A DNA stretch of 64,000 bases from Paenibacillus sp. JNUCC32 (lineage in GTDB: Bacteria > Bacillota > Bacilli > Paenibacillales > Paenibacillaceae), in the NCBI RefSeq assembly GCF_014863545.1, contig NZ_CP062260.1, positions 868,001-932,000 of the forward strand. Reading direction: 5' to 3'. Positions 34,769 through 43,891 of the stretch are shown piece by piece. A model generated the notes under the pieces. That model saw only the letters and a program-made list of their open reading frames with translations, was not told the origin of the DNA and searched no databases. The stretch's first letter is position 1. Each line of letters starts with the position of its first letter. The translations under genes were made by a program, and so were the position numbers.

Positions 34769-36904
34769 ATGAGCTTAAACAGAAAGACAACGAAGATTTT
34801 TCTTGTCGTTGTGATGATGTTGGCGATGGTTTTTCCAACCAGCGTATTCGCCGCCTCCGGGGACGTAACATCGATTGAATTTGATACGAACGAGAGCAAA
34901 ATTTACTTAACCGTTAATGAAACAACGGAACAACTTCGCGTATTGGCTAACATTGAAGGATCTTCCACGAAGAAGGACGTAACCAATGAGACGACGTGGA
35001 CTTCGTCCAACACGAGAATCGTCAAGGTTGACGGCGGTCTCATTGTTCCGCTGGAGAAGGGTACGGCCCGTATTACGGCAAAATACAAAGGCGCAATCAA
35101 AACGATTGATGTCGACGTCAAATTTGCCATCGACGAGTTCAAGCTGGATCAACCGGATAAAGTGGAGCACAAGCTTGGAACGGAAGGTTTAACCGTTAAA
35201 GCGTTGGCTGACGGAACGAACGACGTGACAACGGAAGCGAAGTGGACCACTTCCGATGACAGCGTACTGAAAGTAAGCAAAGGGGAACTGACCCTCGTAG
35301 GTCTGGGCAGCGCAACCGTGACTGCGGAATACAAAGGGCTCAAGGCGTCCTTTACGGTCAAAGTCGTCGCTCCTTACCAAAAGCTTGCGATCGTTCCGGG
35401 CGAGGATCAGGAGCTGCTAGTCGGTGATGCGCCTGTGGATCTTAAAGTATTCGCCAAGCAGTCGGAGACCGATGCGGGTACGGACGTAACGGACAAGGTA
35501 GAGCTGAAATCGTCCAACACTTCCGTAGCAACGATTGAGGATGGCAAGCTGAAGCCGGTGGCTTTGGGCAAATCCACGATCAGCGTGAGCTATTTGGGTT
35601 CGACTGCCAAGCTGGATGTGTATGTGCGCAATCCATATGAAGCTTTGATACTGGATCAGACGGATTTCGTCAAGAATCCGGTTCTGTTTATGAACGATTC
35701 GATTACGGTAAAAGCCAAGGTTCGTAATGCGGCTTCCCAATCCATCGACGTGGCCGGGGAATGGACCTCATCCAATCCGCTGGCGGTATCCGTCAACGGT
35801 GGCGTGATCACAGCAAGAGCCAAGGGAACCTCCACCATCAAGGTGAGTTACCTCGGAATCAGCAAAGAATTTACCGTTAAGGTTTATCCGACGGTAACCA
35901 AGTTTGAAACAGAGGACACGAAGGTGGACGTGCTGAAAGACGAATCCAAGTCCTTCCCTAAAGTGACGGGAACGCTTCTGGACGACGAGGAAGAGGATTT
36001 CAGCAGCGCGGTGACCTGGACTTCGAGCGATGAGAACGTGGTAACGACCGAAGACGGCAAAATCAAAGGTATCGATGCCGGTACAGCAACAATCACCGGT
36101 AAGATCGGTTCCAGAGAAGTAGCGACGCTGCCGGTTACGGTTAACGAAAAAGTGCTGGTGCTGCTGCCGGATGTAGAGGAGTACCAGCTGGTTATAGGCA
36201 GAAGCAACGCGCTGCCGAAAGTAAATGCCGTATTCGAGGATGGCGAAGAGAGCGATGTGACCTCTTCCATCGAATGGTCGCTGACAGGATCTGCGGCTGT
36301 CATTAAAGACGGTACGATCAAGGGCTTAACGAAAGGCTCGACAACGCTGAAAGGCACTTATTTGAACAAAGAAGTCAAGATTCCGGTCGTGGTTGAACAG
36401 GAAGTCGTTAAGTTTGTCGTAGACCCGGAGAATATTGACCTCAACATCAAGAAATCCAAATCGATTAAAGTTACAGGCTACTACAGCAACGGCAAAACGG
36501 TTTCGCTCTCATCCAAGATGAATTGGAGTTCTTCGGACACCGCGATTGCAACGGTATCCAGAACCTCCGTTAAAGCGGTTGCCGAGGGTAAAGCAACGAT
36601 TACGGGTTCATACCAAGGGAAAGAAGTCACCGTTAAGGTAAACGTGGTTCCGAAGATGACGAAATTGATCGCCAGCGAGAAGAAACTGAACTTGAAGCCC
36701 GGTGACGTCAAAACCGTAACGGTTACGGCCGAATATGATACCGGCGCAAAAACGAGTGTTGGGGACACCGCCGTGTGGACAACCAGCAACTCCAGCGTGG
36801 CCAAAGTAACGAACGGACGCATTGAAGCGATCGCGAAGGGAACCGCCCGCATTAAGGGGCAGTACAATTCGAAGACCGTAACCATTACCGTCTCTGTTAA
36901 ATAG
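34769..36904 (+). CDS. Secreted protein of eight BIG2 (Ig-like) modules
   Basis: 711 residues. A Sec signal peptide (charged MSLNRKTTKIF, hydrophobic core, FAAS at about residue 28) is followed by about eight bacterial Ig-like group 2 modules of 80-90 residues. Each shows the repeat core W-T/S-S-S-N/D...V followed by GTA-type strands (for example WTSSNTRIVKV, WTTSDDSVLKV, WSSSDTAIATV, WTTSNSSVAKV). No LPxTG motif, SLH domain or catalytic domain is seen, so attachment to the wall is unclear. It is probably a structural or adhesive surface protein. The ATG follows AAAGGAGAG. A strong terminator follows. Confidence 0.9.
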   Translation: MSLNRKTTKIFLVVVMMLAMVFPTSVFAASGDVTSIEFDTNESKIYLTVNETTEQLRVLANIEGSSTKKDVTNETTWTSSNTRIVKVDGGLIVPLEKGTARITAKYKGAIKTIDVDVKFAIDEFKLDQPDKVEHKLGTEGLTVKALADGTNDVTTEAKWTTSDDSVLKVSKGELTLVGLGSATVTAEYKGLKASFTVKVVAPYQKLAIVPGEDQELLVGDAPVDLKVFAKQSETDAGTDVTDKVELKSSNTSVATIEDGKLKPVALGKSTISVSYLGSTAKLDVYVRNPYEALILDQTDFVKNPVLFMNDSITVKAKVRNAASQSIDVAGEWTSSNPLAVSVNGGVITARAKGTSTIKVSYLGISKEFTVKVYPTVTKFETEDTKVDVLKDESKSFPKVTGTLLDDEEEDFSSAVTWTSSDENVVTTEDGKIKGIDAGTATITGKIGSREVATLPVTVNEKVLVLLPDVEEYQLVIGRSNALPKVNAVFEDGEESDVTSSIEWSLTGSAAVIKDGTIKGLTKGSTTLKGTYLNKEVKIPVVVEQEVVKFVVDPENIDLNIKKSKSIKVTGYYSNGKTVSLSSKMNWSSSDTAIATVSRTSVKAVAEGKATITGSYQGKEVTVKVNVVPKMTKLIASEKKLNLKPGDVKTVTVTAEYDTGAKTSVGDTAVWTTSNSSVAKVTNGRIEAIAKGTARIKGQYNSKTVTITVSVK

Positions 36905-36920
36905 TTAGAACAGCATGCTG

Positions 36921-36955
36921 CAACAGCCCGGCTCTAAAGATGAGCCGGGCTGTTG
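36921..36955. terminator. Bidirectional terminator between the BIG2 gene and the methyltransferase gene
   Basis: CAACAGCCCGGCTC pairs perfectly with GAGCCGGGCTGTTG (14 bp, 7-base loop). It lies between two convergent genes. The T-run is weak on both sides. Confidence 0.75.
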
Positions 36956-36994
36956 TCTGTTCATAAGAATCTTTCTGGGTAAAGCGGGATGAGG

Positions 36995-38455
36995 TCAAAT
37001 TCCAGGCTGCTGCGTTCTCAGAAACCAGGCAAGTATATGACCGTTATAGATCTCCAGCGATTTCACCTGAAAATTCGTCGCTTCGGCGAGTACATATATT
37101 TCATCGATCGAATAATATTTCATCTCGGCATCAACAAAACCGTCTCCTATCCGGTAGTAAGGCATATCCAGGAGATCAGGATCGTGACGAGAAGGCGCAA
37201 AATGCCGTTTCCACGGCGTTGAGATGAGCAGGCTTCCGCCAGGCATCAGTTTATCATGGATTTTGCGGAGAACCGGTATCGGATTGTAGTTCATATGCTC
37301 GAGCACTTCCGTAAAGAGAACGATATCGTACCGTTCGTTTCCCGGAATATCCTCGGCTTCCACATTGCACTGGCTCCACCGGATCCCGTAGTCCTGTTCC
37401 AGCTCCACGGACCAGTAATCCGCCATGTGATCCAAGCCGTGTGCTTGAGCTCCGGACAATACGCTGTACATTAGCAGCGTACCGTAAGCAGCGCCGATAT
37501 CTAGCACCTTGGCGCCCCGGTTCACAAGCAACGAGTCCAGGATCGGAAGCAGCGGGTACCAGTAGCTGGCTTCTTCATCCTTGTATACCGACAGATAGTG
37601 GCTCCCATTCCGCTTGGCATGATAGGAAGAGATGATCGTTTGGGCACGGGACAGTTTCTCGTCAGGCGATAGATCATCATCAAAAGGCTGCCTGCATTGC
37701 CGCTCGGCAGCCTCGGGTAACGGTCCGACCGTTCCAACGCTGACGAGCAGGTATCCGGGCACATTGCGCTTCTCGTATTCAGGGAGTCTATGGTACCACA
37801 TCGTCAGCCAATGCTTGACGGTCTGGGAATCCCGGATGAAATCAAGAAAATCCAAACTGTCCAAAAAGCCGATGCTGCTCTCCTCGATCAACGTTATACC
37901 GCACCGCTCAAATTGATTTCTGAGCGTGGAGGCGGGATGCTCCATGCCATACATCCAGGTGCCCAGCTGTTCGGCGGCTTCTTTTCCCGCACGATACGGC
38001 AAACATTCCGCAAAAGGGGTGAGGATCAGCATCGTTCCTCCCGGCTTGGTAACCCGTTTCATTTCCCTTAATATCGCGATCCGCTCTTCTTCCTCAAAAT
38101 GCTCCAGCACCCCCGCATTCCAGGTTAGATCAAAGTGCTGGTCAGGAAGCCGCATCTCCCTAATATCGGAGAGAACAAAGGTGCCCGGAACCTTGGCGCT
38201 GTAAAAGGCGCTCCGGCTGTTGTACAGCGCATTCTCGGAATAATCGACCAGCGTCACTTCCGCATGCTCAGCAGCCAGGCGCAGCGAAATCTTGCCCGTT
38301 CCGGAACCGGCCTCGAGTATTCGCTTCCCTTCGATGCCTCCTGTAACCTCCATGATCTTATCGTAGATGGTTTGGCTTAGTGAATCCCAGTGATAGGATA
38401 TCTCCCGGGACCATAGCTGATCCCAAATCTTCTTCTGGCGTTCATCCGGCAGCAT
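36995..38455 (-). CDS. Protein with two SAM-dependent methyltransferase domains
   Basis: 486 residues containing two class I methyltransferase folds. The first has motif I ILEAGSGTGKISL and VTLVDYSENAL; the second has VLDIGAAYGTLLM, FTEVLEHM and LLISTPW. Two MTase units fused in one chain are uncommon and suggest two methylations on one sugar or peptide. It is the last gene of the minus-strand glycosyltransferase operon; one base separates it from the preceding stop codon. It most likely O-methylates a glycan built by the upstream enzymes. Substrate unknown. Confidence 0.85.
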   Translation of the reverse strand: MLPDERQKKIWDQLWSREISYHWDSLSQTIYDKIMEVTGGIEGKRILEAGSGTGKISLRLAAEHAEVTLVDYSENALYNSRSAFYSAKVPGTFVLSDIREMRLPDQHFDLTWNAGVLEHFEEEERIAILREMKRVTKPGGTMLILTPFAECLPYRAGKEAAEQLGTWMYGMEHPASTLRNQFERCGITLIEESSIGFLDSLDFLDFIRDSQTVKHWLTMWYHRLPEYEKRNVPGYLLVSVGTVGPLPEAAERQCRQPFDDDLSPDEKLSRAQTIISSYHAKRNGSHYLSVYKDEEASYWYPLLPILDSLLVNRGAKVLDIGAAYGTLLMYSVLSGAQAHGLDHMADYWSVELEQDYGIRWSQCNVEAEDIPGNERYDIVLFTEVLEHMNYNPIPVLRKIHDKLMPGGSLLISTPWKRHFAPSRHDPDLLDMPYYRIGDGFVDAEMKYYSIDEIYVLAEATNFQVKSLEIYNGHILAWFLRTQQPGI

Positions 38456-38456
38456 A

Positions 38457-39323
38457 TCATTCGGTCACCCCTTTGTGTTCTGGCGTGTACTTGCGAAACA
38501 GCCGGTGGAACTCACCGGAGCCGTTGTGAATCTCAGCCAGTTCTCTCAATCCGTACGCCCCGTATTGATGAAACAGGCCAGCCTCGTTCATGGAAAATTC
38601 GGTGTATTTGTCCGGCATCGACATGCGTTGGGCCATGGTTGCGTGGTATACCCAGGAGGCCAGGCAGCATTTCGGCCTCCATGCCGTGCGCGTTCCCATA
38701 TAATACCGCATGCCCAGAAGCAGACTGTCATCCTCATAGCCCTGCTTGCCGGATAAGAATCGAGTATCATAACCTCCAATATGGCGAAGGGCTTCCGCAC
38801 GGTGAACGACCGGATGCACGAATCCATCCGCAATCCCTTCTCTTGACAGCCGCTGGAGCGTTTCGCTGAGCTCACCCGGTGTTTTCGGAAGAACAATGAA
38901 CTCACCCAAGGGCTGCAGTTCTCCGGTTGAAGTAACGATGCCGGGCGATACCATAGGTTCGTCGTTACATTCCAGATAACGAAGAAGAGGTTCGTGCCAA
39001 TCCGGAGGAAAGAGCATGTCGACATGAATTTCGGAGATGTACCCCGCTTCTGGGAAGTGCCCCCATATGAATTCAAAACACGCTTGCCTGGCGGCAGCGA
39101 TGCCGATATTCGCTCCGTTCCCGAGAATAACACCGGACAGGCCTAACGTTTGCAGCCATTCTTGCAGCTCTTCATTCGTAAGGCATCCTTGATTAAACAG
39201 AACCGTCCTATGCTCCCGGGAGCGCCGCAGACTGCTTAACGCCAGGCTGGCCATGTGTAAATCATTCTCGCGCGAGCTCTCCCGAATGAATAAGGGCAAG
39301 GTATGAATGATCTTCAATTCCAT
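38457..39323 (-). CDS. Glycosyltransferase, GT2-like
   Basis: 288 residues of a GT-A-like glycosyltransferase. GVILGNGANIGIAAAR is the nucleotide-binding N-terminal region, EIHVDMLFPPDW stands where the metal-binding acidic motif is expected, and HPVVHRAEALRHIGGYDTRF is the acceptor-loop pattern of family 2 enzymes. Overall divergence is high, so family assignment is moderate. It lies 22 bases downstream of the double-unit glycosyltransferase and one base before the methyltransferase gene. Confidence 0.75.
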   Translation of the reverse strand: MELKIIHTLPLFIRESSRENDLHMASLALSSLRRSREHRTVLFNQGCLTNEELQEWLQTLGLSGVILGNGANIGIAAARQACFEFIWGHFPEAGYISEIHVDMLFPPDWHEPLLRYLECNDEPMVSPGIVTSTGELQPLGEFIVLPKTPGELSETLQRLSREGIADGFVHPVVHRAEALRHIGGYDTRFLSGKQGYEDDSLLLGMRYYMGTRTAWRPKCCLASWVYHATMAQRMSMPDKYTEFSMNEAGLFHQYGAYGLRELAEIHNGSGEFHRLFRKYTPEHKGVTE

Positions 39324-39345
39324 CGCTTCCTCTTATGGTTATTCG

Positions 39346-40953
39346 TTATTCCATCCATTCAACAAGCGTAGGCGATTCCTCCAGAATGGAGTCGTATTGT
39401 TCTTTCGAGCCGAACTCTGCTTCAGGATCAAGCTGACGATAACGCCTGAGCTTCTCCAGCCTGTATTCCGGTTTGGCCCACCCGTAATGCTTAAGGCGAA
39501 TGGCTGAAAGATGGTGGGGAAGATCGAATACATTCGCCGGGAACCGTCCACAGTGCTGAGGCGTCTCTTTCCAGCAATACTTCATTTCGGGACGGTAACG
39601 CAGAAGAAAAGGGCGATAGGTTCTATGCGAGCTCCAGAATTCATCGTCCCGGTAATGGGTTTCGTTCCAAAAATCATAGAGCCGAAAACAGTACAAATCG
39701 AACTCGTTTTGCTTCAGCATGGAAGGAAGCTCAGCCGTAAAGGAAGACTCAAACCATTCGTCCGCATCCAAATTCAGAATCCATTCGGGATGAACGTTCA
39801 AGGTTTCGCGCCATTGTTGCTTTCTCAGCTCAACCTCGTTGTGAAACAGGGATGCCTCGTTGCTGATCAGACGCAGCGGAATTCCCTTCAAAACTTCCAT
39901 ACATACATCCAGCGTGTTATCCGTACTTGCATCATCGATAATAACGGCTTGGTCAATGTAGTCCCGATGCCGTTCAAGCGCTTGCCGCAGATAGCGTTGG
40001 CCTTCATTCTTCAGAACCATCGTCAGGGTGAGCGATGGGCGGGCCGTGCGGCGATTCGCATCAATGGGGCTGAGACAGCCCTCTTCTCGTTCCTCGAGGC
40101 AGCTTCGAGTAACCTCGGGGATGGATGTAGTCTTATCCGTTGCCTTCAGGAACAGTCCGGCATGGTGAAGATCGCTTTCACGGTAGATATGGTAAGCCGG
40201 GTAGTGCGTATCTACATACAAGGTGAACCCCAGCGCAGCCGCCCGAATGCTGAAATGCCGATCCTCTCCCCAGAAGGACAAATTGTAGATGGGTTTATAG
40301 TTAACCCCGCGCACAAGAGCCCGGCGGCTGATTAAAGTGCAAGCTCCGAGTCCGCCGACTTCATACACGCCGGCCTCCGCTAACCGGCTCACGAATTGTT
40401 GATAGCGATGTTCCTTTTGGGCTTCGTCCAACGTTTCGCCCGCCTGTTGTTCGTATTGGGTATATTCATCCTTGAGCCACACCTGGGGATGGGGGCGTGA
40501 GTCCGGCTGCCAACGGGTCCAGAAGATTTCCGAAATGATCTCTTTGTCGGTGGCGATGAGGTGAATCAGGGTCTGCGGTGCCAGCAGCAAATCCGAATCG
40601 ACCAGAAACAGATAGTCAAACCGTAAGTCAAGCGCATATTGAATGATCTTGTTCTTATAATCGGCTACCTTCCAAATCAATCGATCGTTCCAATAATGGG
40701 TTGTCTCGTCGCGGATATATTCGTGATCATCAGGCGTATGGGCGCTGTGGATAACCACCCGGTTAACTTCTTTCATAAATCGGCTCAATCTGGCGCTGGA
40801 TAATTCATCGTTGTTGTCATCGATAAAGAAGTAGCAAAGCTCCAAGGAATTTTGCTCCAGCCGCAGCAATGAGGTTAGGAAATGGTCCAGAATCTCCGGT
40901 TTCTGCCGTACAGGACTGCCGATCAAAACGCGTCTGCGCCCCTGGGTCGTCAT
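39346..40953 (-). CDS. Bifunctional-looking glycosyltransferase (two GT-A units)
   Basis: 535 residues. The N-terminal half has LIGSPVRQKPEIL, then FDYLFLVDSDLLLAPQTL (DSD metal motif) and GALGFTLYVDTHYPAYH-like acceptor parts. The C-terminal half is a classic GT2 domain (LTLTMVLKNEGQRYL, VIIDDASTDNTLD, WILNLDADEWFE, with the DAD metal motif). Two catalytic centres suggest sequential addition of two sugars. The ATG overlaps the stop of the upstream GT2/TPR gene (ATGA). The role is inferred from folds; donors and acceptors are unknown. Confidence 0.85.
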   Translation of the reverse strand: MTTQGRRRVLIGSPVRQKPEILDHFLTSLLRLEQNSLELCYFFIDDNNDELSSARLSRFMKEVNRVVIHSAHTPDDHEYIRDETTHYWNDRLIWKVADYKNKIIQYALDLRFDYLFLVDSDLLLAPQTLIHLIATDKEIISEIFWTRWQPDSRPHPQVWLKDEYTQYEQQAGETLDEAQKEHRYQQFVSRLAEAGVYEVGGLGACTLISRRALVRGVNYKPIYNLSFWGEDRHFSIRAAALGFTLYVDTHYPAYHIYRESDLHHAGLFLKATDKTTSIPEVTRSCLEEREEGCLSPIDANRRTARPSLTLTMVLKNEGQRYLRQALERHRDYIDQAVIIDDASTDNTLDVCMEVLKGIPLRLISNEASLFHNEVELRKQQWRETLNVHPEWILNLDADEWFESSFTAELPSMLKQNEFDLYCFRLYDFWNETHYRDDEFWSSHRTYRPFLLRYRPEMKYCWKETPQHCGRFPANVFDLPHHLSAIRLKHYGWAKPEYRLEKLRRYRQLDPEAEFGSKEQYDSILEESPTLVEWME

Positions 40954-42059
40954 GAGCTCTGCCTCTCATCGTCACGCTGAAGCTCCTGCAGCTTGTTTCG
41001 AAAATATTCTTGGTTCGCCAGCATGGTCTCATCGCCCGGTCGGTAGGCAAGCGCCTTCTCATTATGCTGATTGGCAATCGCATAAGCTCCGATTCGGTCG
41101 TAACAAACGGCCAATTGCAGATGGGGAAGCCATGTGGAGAAGGAGGGGTTATGAAATCCCATGTAATCCGGAGGCAGCTCAAGCTCGGTAGCCAGCTTAT
41201 ACCAGTAGATGGCCGTATCATATTGGTTTTTCTCGAGAAAATGGTAACCGATGCGGCAGCAGAATTCGGACCGCGGCGGCGCATATTGCAGGGATCGGAG
41301 AGAGGATTCAAATGCGGCTTGCCCGTTTCCGAGCTCGTGATGGCAATCGGACAGCCTGCTGCAGGCCGAGAGAACATCCTCGATCCAGCCTTTTTCCGTA
41401 TGTAAGAATCGTTCGTAATAATCGATCGCTTTCTCGAAAAGACGGTGATCCTTTAGTTCATTCGCATAATAGAACAGATCCCGCGGGGTGAACGATTCGC
41501 CGGCTGCCTCGCGCTGCACATAGATTCTGAGATTCCGGCCGGTGTCCGGATCATGATTCGAGCTGAGATGGGTAATGGCAATATCGCTATTCATAACATG
41601 ACCGTAGACTTCCAAATATTCGTGGACGGGCCCGATCCATCGAAAGGCCCTGCTCCGTTTGACAAGACGATTGCGCCGCAGACGGAAGGTGATATTGCCG
41701 AATTCATCCGAGCTCAAATGATAGAGCATGGTCACGGAATCGATGTCGGGCGCAAGGTTTTCTTTAAGCGCTATTAGTTTCAGCCGGTCTTCTTCAAGCA
41801 GCACGTCGTCGGCATCGAGCCACAGGATATAGTCCTGGGTGGCTTTGCTAAAAGCAAAGTTTCGCGCAGCCGCAAAATCGTCGATCCATTCAAAATCATA
41901 AACGGCCGCCTGAAAGGCCCGGGCGATTTCTTTCGTGCGATCGGTGGAGCCTGTATCCACAACGACGATCTCATCCACGATGTCTGCAATCCGGGACAGA
42001 CAGCGGTTCAAATGATGTTCCTCATTTTTTACGATCATGCATAGGCTGATAGCGATCAA
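40950..42059 (-). CDS. GT2 glycosyltransferase with C-terminal TPR-like region
   Basis: About 369 residues. The GT2 core reads ISLCMIVKNEEHHLNRCL, IVVVDTGSTDRT and YILWLDADDVLL; the second half is helical and TPR-like (FYYANELKDHRLFEKAIDYYERFL). This SunS/TPR-type architecture is known from peptide or protein S/O-glycosyltransferases. I place the start at the TTG at 42059 behind GGGGGTGAT; an upstream in-frame ATG at 42089 lacks an RBS and adds a poor N-terminus. It is the first gene of the four-gene operon. Confidence 0.87.
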   Translation of the reverse strand: MIAISLCMIVKNEEHHLNRCLSRIADIVDEIVVVDTGSTDRTKEIARAFQAAVYDFEWIDDFAAARNFAFSKATQDYILWLDADDVLLEEDRLKLIALKENLAPDIDSVTMLYHLSSDEFGNITFRLRRNRLVKRSRAFRWIGPVHEYLEVYGHVMNSDIAITHLSSNHDPDTGRNLRIYVQREAAGESFTPRDLFYYANELKDHRLFEKAIDYYERFLHTEKGWIEDVLSACSRLSDCHHELGNGQAAFESSLRSLQYAPPRSEFCCRIGYHFLEKNQYDTAIYWYKLATELELPPDYMGFHNPSFSTWLPHLQLAVCYDRIGAYAIANQHNEKALAYRPGDETMLANQEYFRNKLQELQRDDERQSS

Positions 42060-42213
42060 TACATCACCCCCGCGTATAGTCCATTCCAAAGAATATGCCA
42101 GATATATATTCAGGTCGGCGTACGAAATGAACCGTCGAGCGCCAAATTGAACCCGTGCGTATCAAAAAATGACGAATATCGCTTCTTTAAGCTCGTTTTT
42201 TAAAGCGGCTGAC

Positions 42214-42240
42214 AAAAAACGGTCACATAGACCGTTTTTT
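42214..42240. terminator. Perfect 11-bp hairpin with T/A runs on both sides, in a divergent gap
   Basis: AAAAAACGGTC, loop ACATA, GACCGTTTTTT. It reads as an intrinsic terminator on both strands, yet the flanking genes diverge from here (GT operon leftward, phzF rightward). The remaining 343-base gap has no ORF I trust. It may end a small RNA or attenuate one leader. Confidence 0.65.
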
Positions 42241-42402
42241 GGCTTGCACCTCGTCGAACAGCAGGGACTGGCGAAACGAAGTTTGGCGGGTGAAGGCTGC
42301 TGATTGTAAATTTGGTCTGGATTTAACCCATGTCCAATGGTAAAATCTTCTCAAATTTTGTTCTCCGTTTAAGTCATTATTGGAAAGAAGGAATCTAAGG
42401 AC

Positions 42403-43296
42403 ATGAAATCCATAAACGTACTTCATTATGATGCATTCTCCTTACAGCCTAATATGGGTAATCCTGCCGGCGTGGTCTTGAACGCAGACGAGCTGACAGA
42501 CAAGGAGATGCAGGCCATCGCCCATAGCGTAGGGTTCAATGAAACGACCTTCATAGTAAAATCGGAGCGAGCAGATGTCCGATTAAGATATTTTACGCCC
42601 GGACATGAGATGAATTTGTGCGGCCATGCCACCATGGCTTCGATGTATGCCTTGAAGACCAAGGGGCTGCTCCCTGACAAAGAAACCGTGTGGATTGAGA
42701 CAAGAGTGGGCAATTTGCCGATCGAATTTCAGGATGCCCAGGGAAAGCTAACCATGAAGATGAAGCAGGATCATCCTCAATTCCTGCCCTTTGAGGGAGA
42801 TGTTGAACGCCTGGCAGCATCCATGGGTCTGCAACGCGAGGATTTGGATTTCGCAATGCCGATCGTATATGGAAGCACGGGAATATGGACATTGCTGGTA
42901 CCGATTAAGGGGCTGGAGCCGTTTGGGCGGATGGTGCCTCATAATGCCATGTTCCCGGATATATTAACGGACAATCCGAAAGCTTCTCTGCACCCTTTTT
43001 GCCTGGAAACGATCGACGAGTCTTCGTTTATGCATGCCAGACATTTCTCTTCACCGTACTCAGGCACCGTCGAGGATCCGGTAACAGGAACCGCGTCAGG
43101 CGTAATGGGAGCTTACTATTTAACCTATTTGAATCCCGAGGCGCCCTCCGCACGATTTATCGTTGAACAAGGCAAGGAAATGGGGAAAGACGGTAGAGTC
43201 GATGTTCAAGTGAATCGCTTTGAAGAGACCATGGACGTCTATATTTCCGGTACGGCTGTATTCGTCAAAGAATTCGAGGTTAGCTATGATTCATAA
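42403..43296 (+). CDS. PhzF family isomerase
   Basis: 297 residues of the diaminopimelate-epimerase-like fold. The catalytic Glu47 is in GFNETTF, NPAGVVL precedes it, the second-half motif is DPVTGTASGVMGAY, and GHEMNLCGHATMA is typical. PhzF catalyses an isomerisation in phenazine synthesis, but most such genes, this one included, lie outside phenazine clusters and have unknown substrates. The ATG follows GAAAGAAGGAATC. Confidence 0.9.
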   Translation: MKSINVLHYDAFSLQPNMGNPAGVVLNADELTDKEMQAIAHSVGFNETTFIVKSERADVRLRYFTPGHEMNLCGHATMASMYALKTKGLLPDKETVWIETRVGNLPIEFQDAQGKLTMKMKQDHPQFLPFEGDVERLAASMGLQREDLDFAMPIVYGSTGIWTLLVPIKGLEPFGRMVPHNAMFPDILTDNPKASLHPFCLETIDESSFMHARHFSSPYSGTVEDPVTGTASGVMGAYYLTYLNPEAPSARFIVEQGKEMGKDGRVDVQVNRFEETMDVYISGTAVFVKEFEVSYDS

Positions 43297-43348
43297 CGAT
43301 CGGATAATATCATCAAGATATTGTGAATAGAAACAGGGAGTGCAAGTA

Positions 43349-43891
43349 ATGCAGGAACAAGAAGAAATCAAGATTTATCCCAAGGTGACCAAAATGCTGG
43401 TGGGTTCCCTGGCATTTGTGTTGGTAGGCAGCGGGTTAGTGTACGGAGGGTTAACCTCGGACAACGTCTTTATCGTATTAATTGGAATCATTTGCGCGTT
43501 GTTTTTTGGCATGGGACTGGTGTTTTCCATCGTCAAGCTTGTTCAATCGGAGCCGGCGCTCTTGATCCATCGGGAGGGAATCGTTGATAAATCCTCCTAT
43601 GCGAGCGCCGGAGCCGTCGCGTGGAGCGAAATCAAGAACATTCACATCTATCAGATTAAGAATGAGAAGTTTATAGGGATCGATGTATATGATCCTGAAC
43701 TTTTGATGTCCAGGCATCCCGCCTGGAAAAGGAAGCTCATGAGTTTGAATAAAGGCATGACGGGTTCTGCCATCCATATATCCGCATCAAGTATCTCATG
43801 TAATCTGTATGAGTTGTTTCCTCTGTTATATCGAAGATGGAATGCGTCCAAAAACCTGAATACGGAGATGAAGGAGGGGCAAGGGTTATGA
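43349..43891 (+). CDS. STM3941-like membrane protein
   Basis: 180 residues from the ATG at 43349, behind CAGGGAG; a GTG at 43340 is possible. Two hydrophobic helices near the N-terminus (about 15-35 and 40-62) are followed by a soluble part reading GIVDKSSYASAGAVAWSEI and IHIYQIKNEKFIGIDV, the STM3941 family pattern. Function unknown. Its stop overlaps the start of the kinase gene (ATGA), so they are translationally coupled. Confidence 0.78.
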   Translation: MQEQEEIKIYPKVTKMLVGSLAFVLVGSGLVYGGLTSDNVFIVLIGIICALFFGMGLVFSIVKLVQSEPALLIHREGIVDKSSYASAGAVAWSEIKNIHIYQIKNEKFIGIDVYDPELLMSRHPAWKRKLMSLNKGMTGSAIHISASSISCNLYELFPLLYRRWNASKNLNTEMKEGQGL

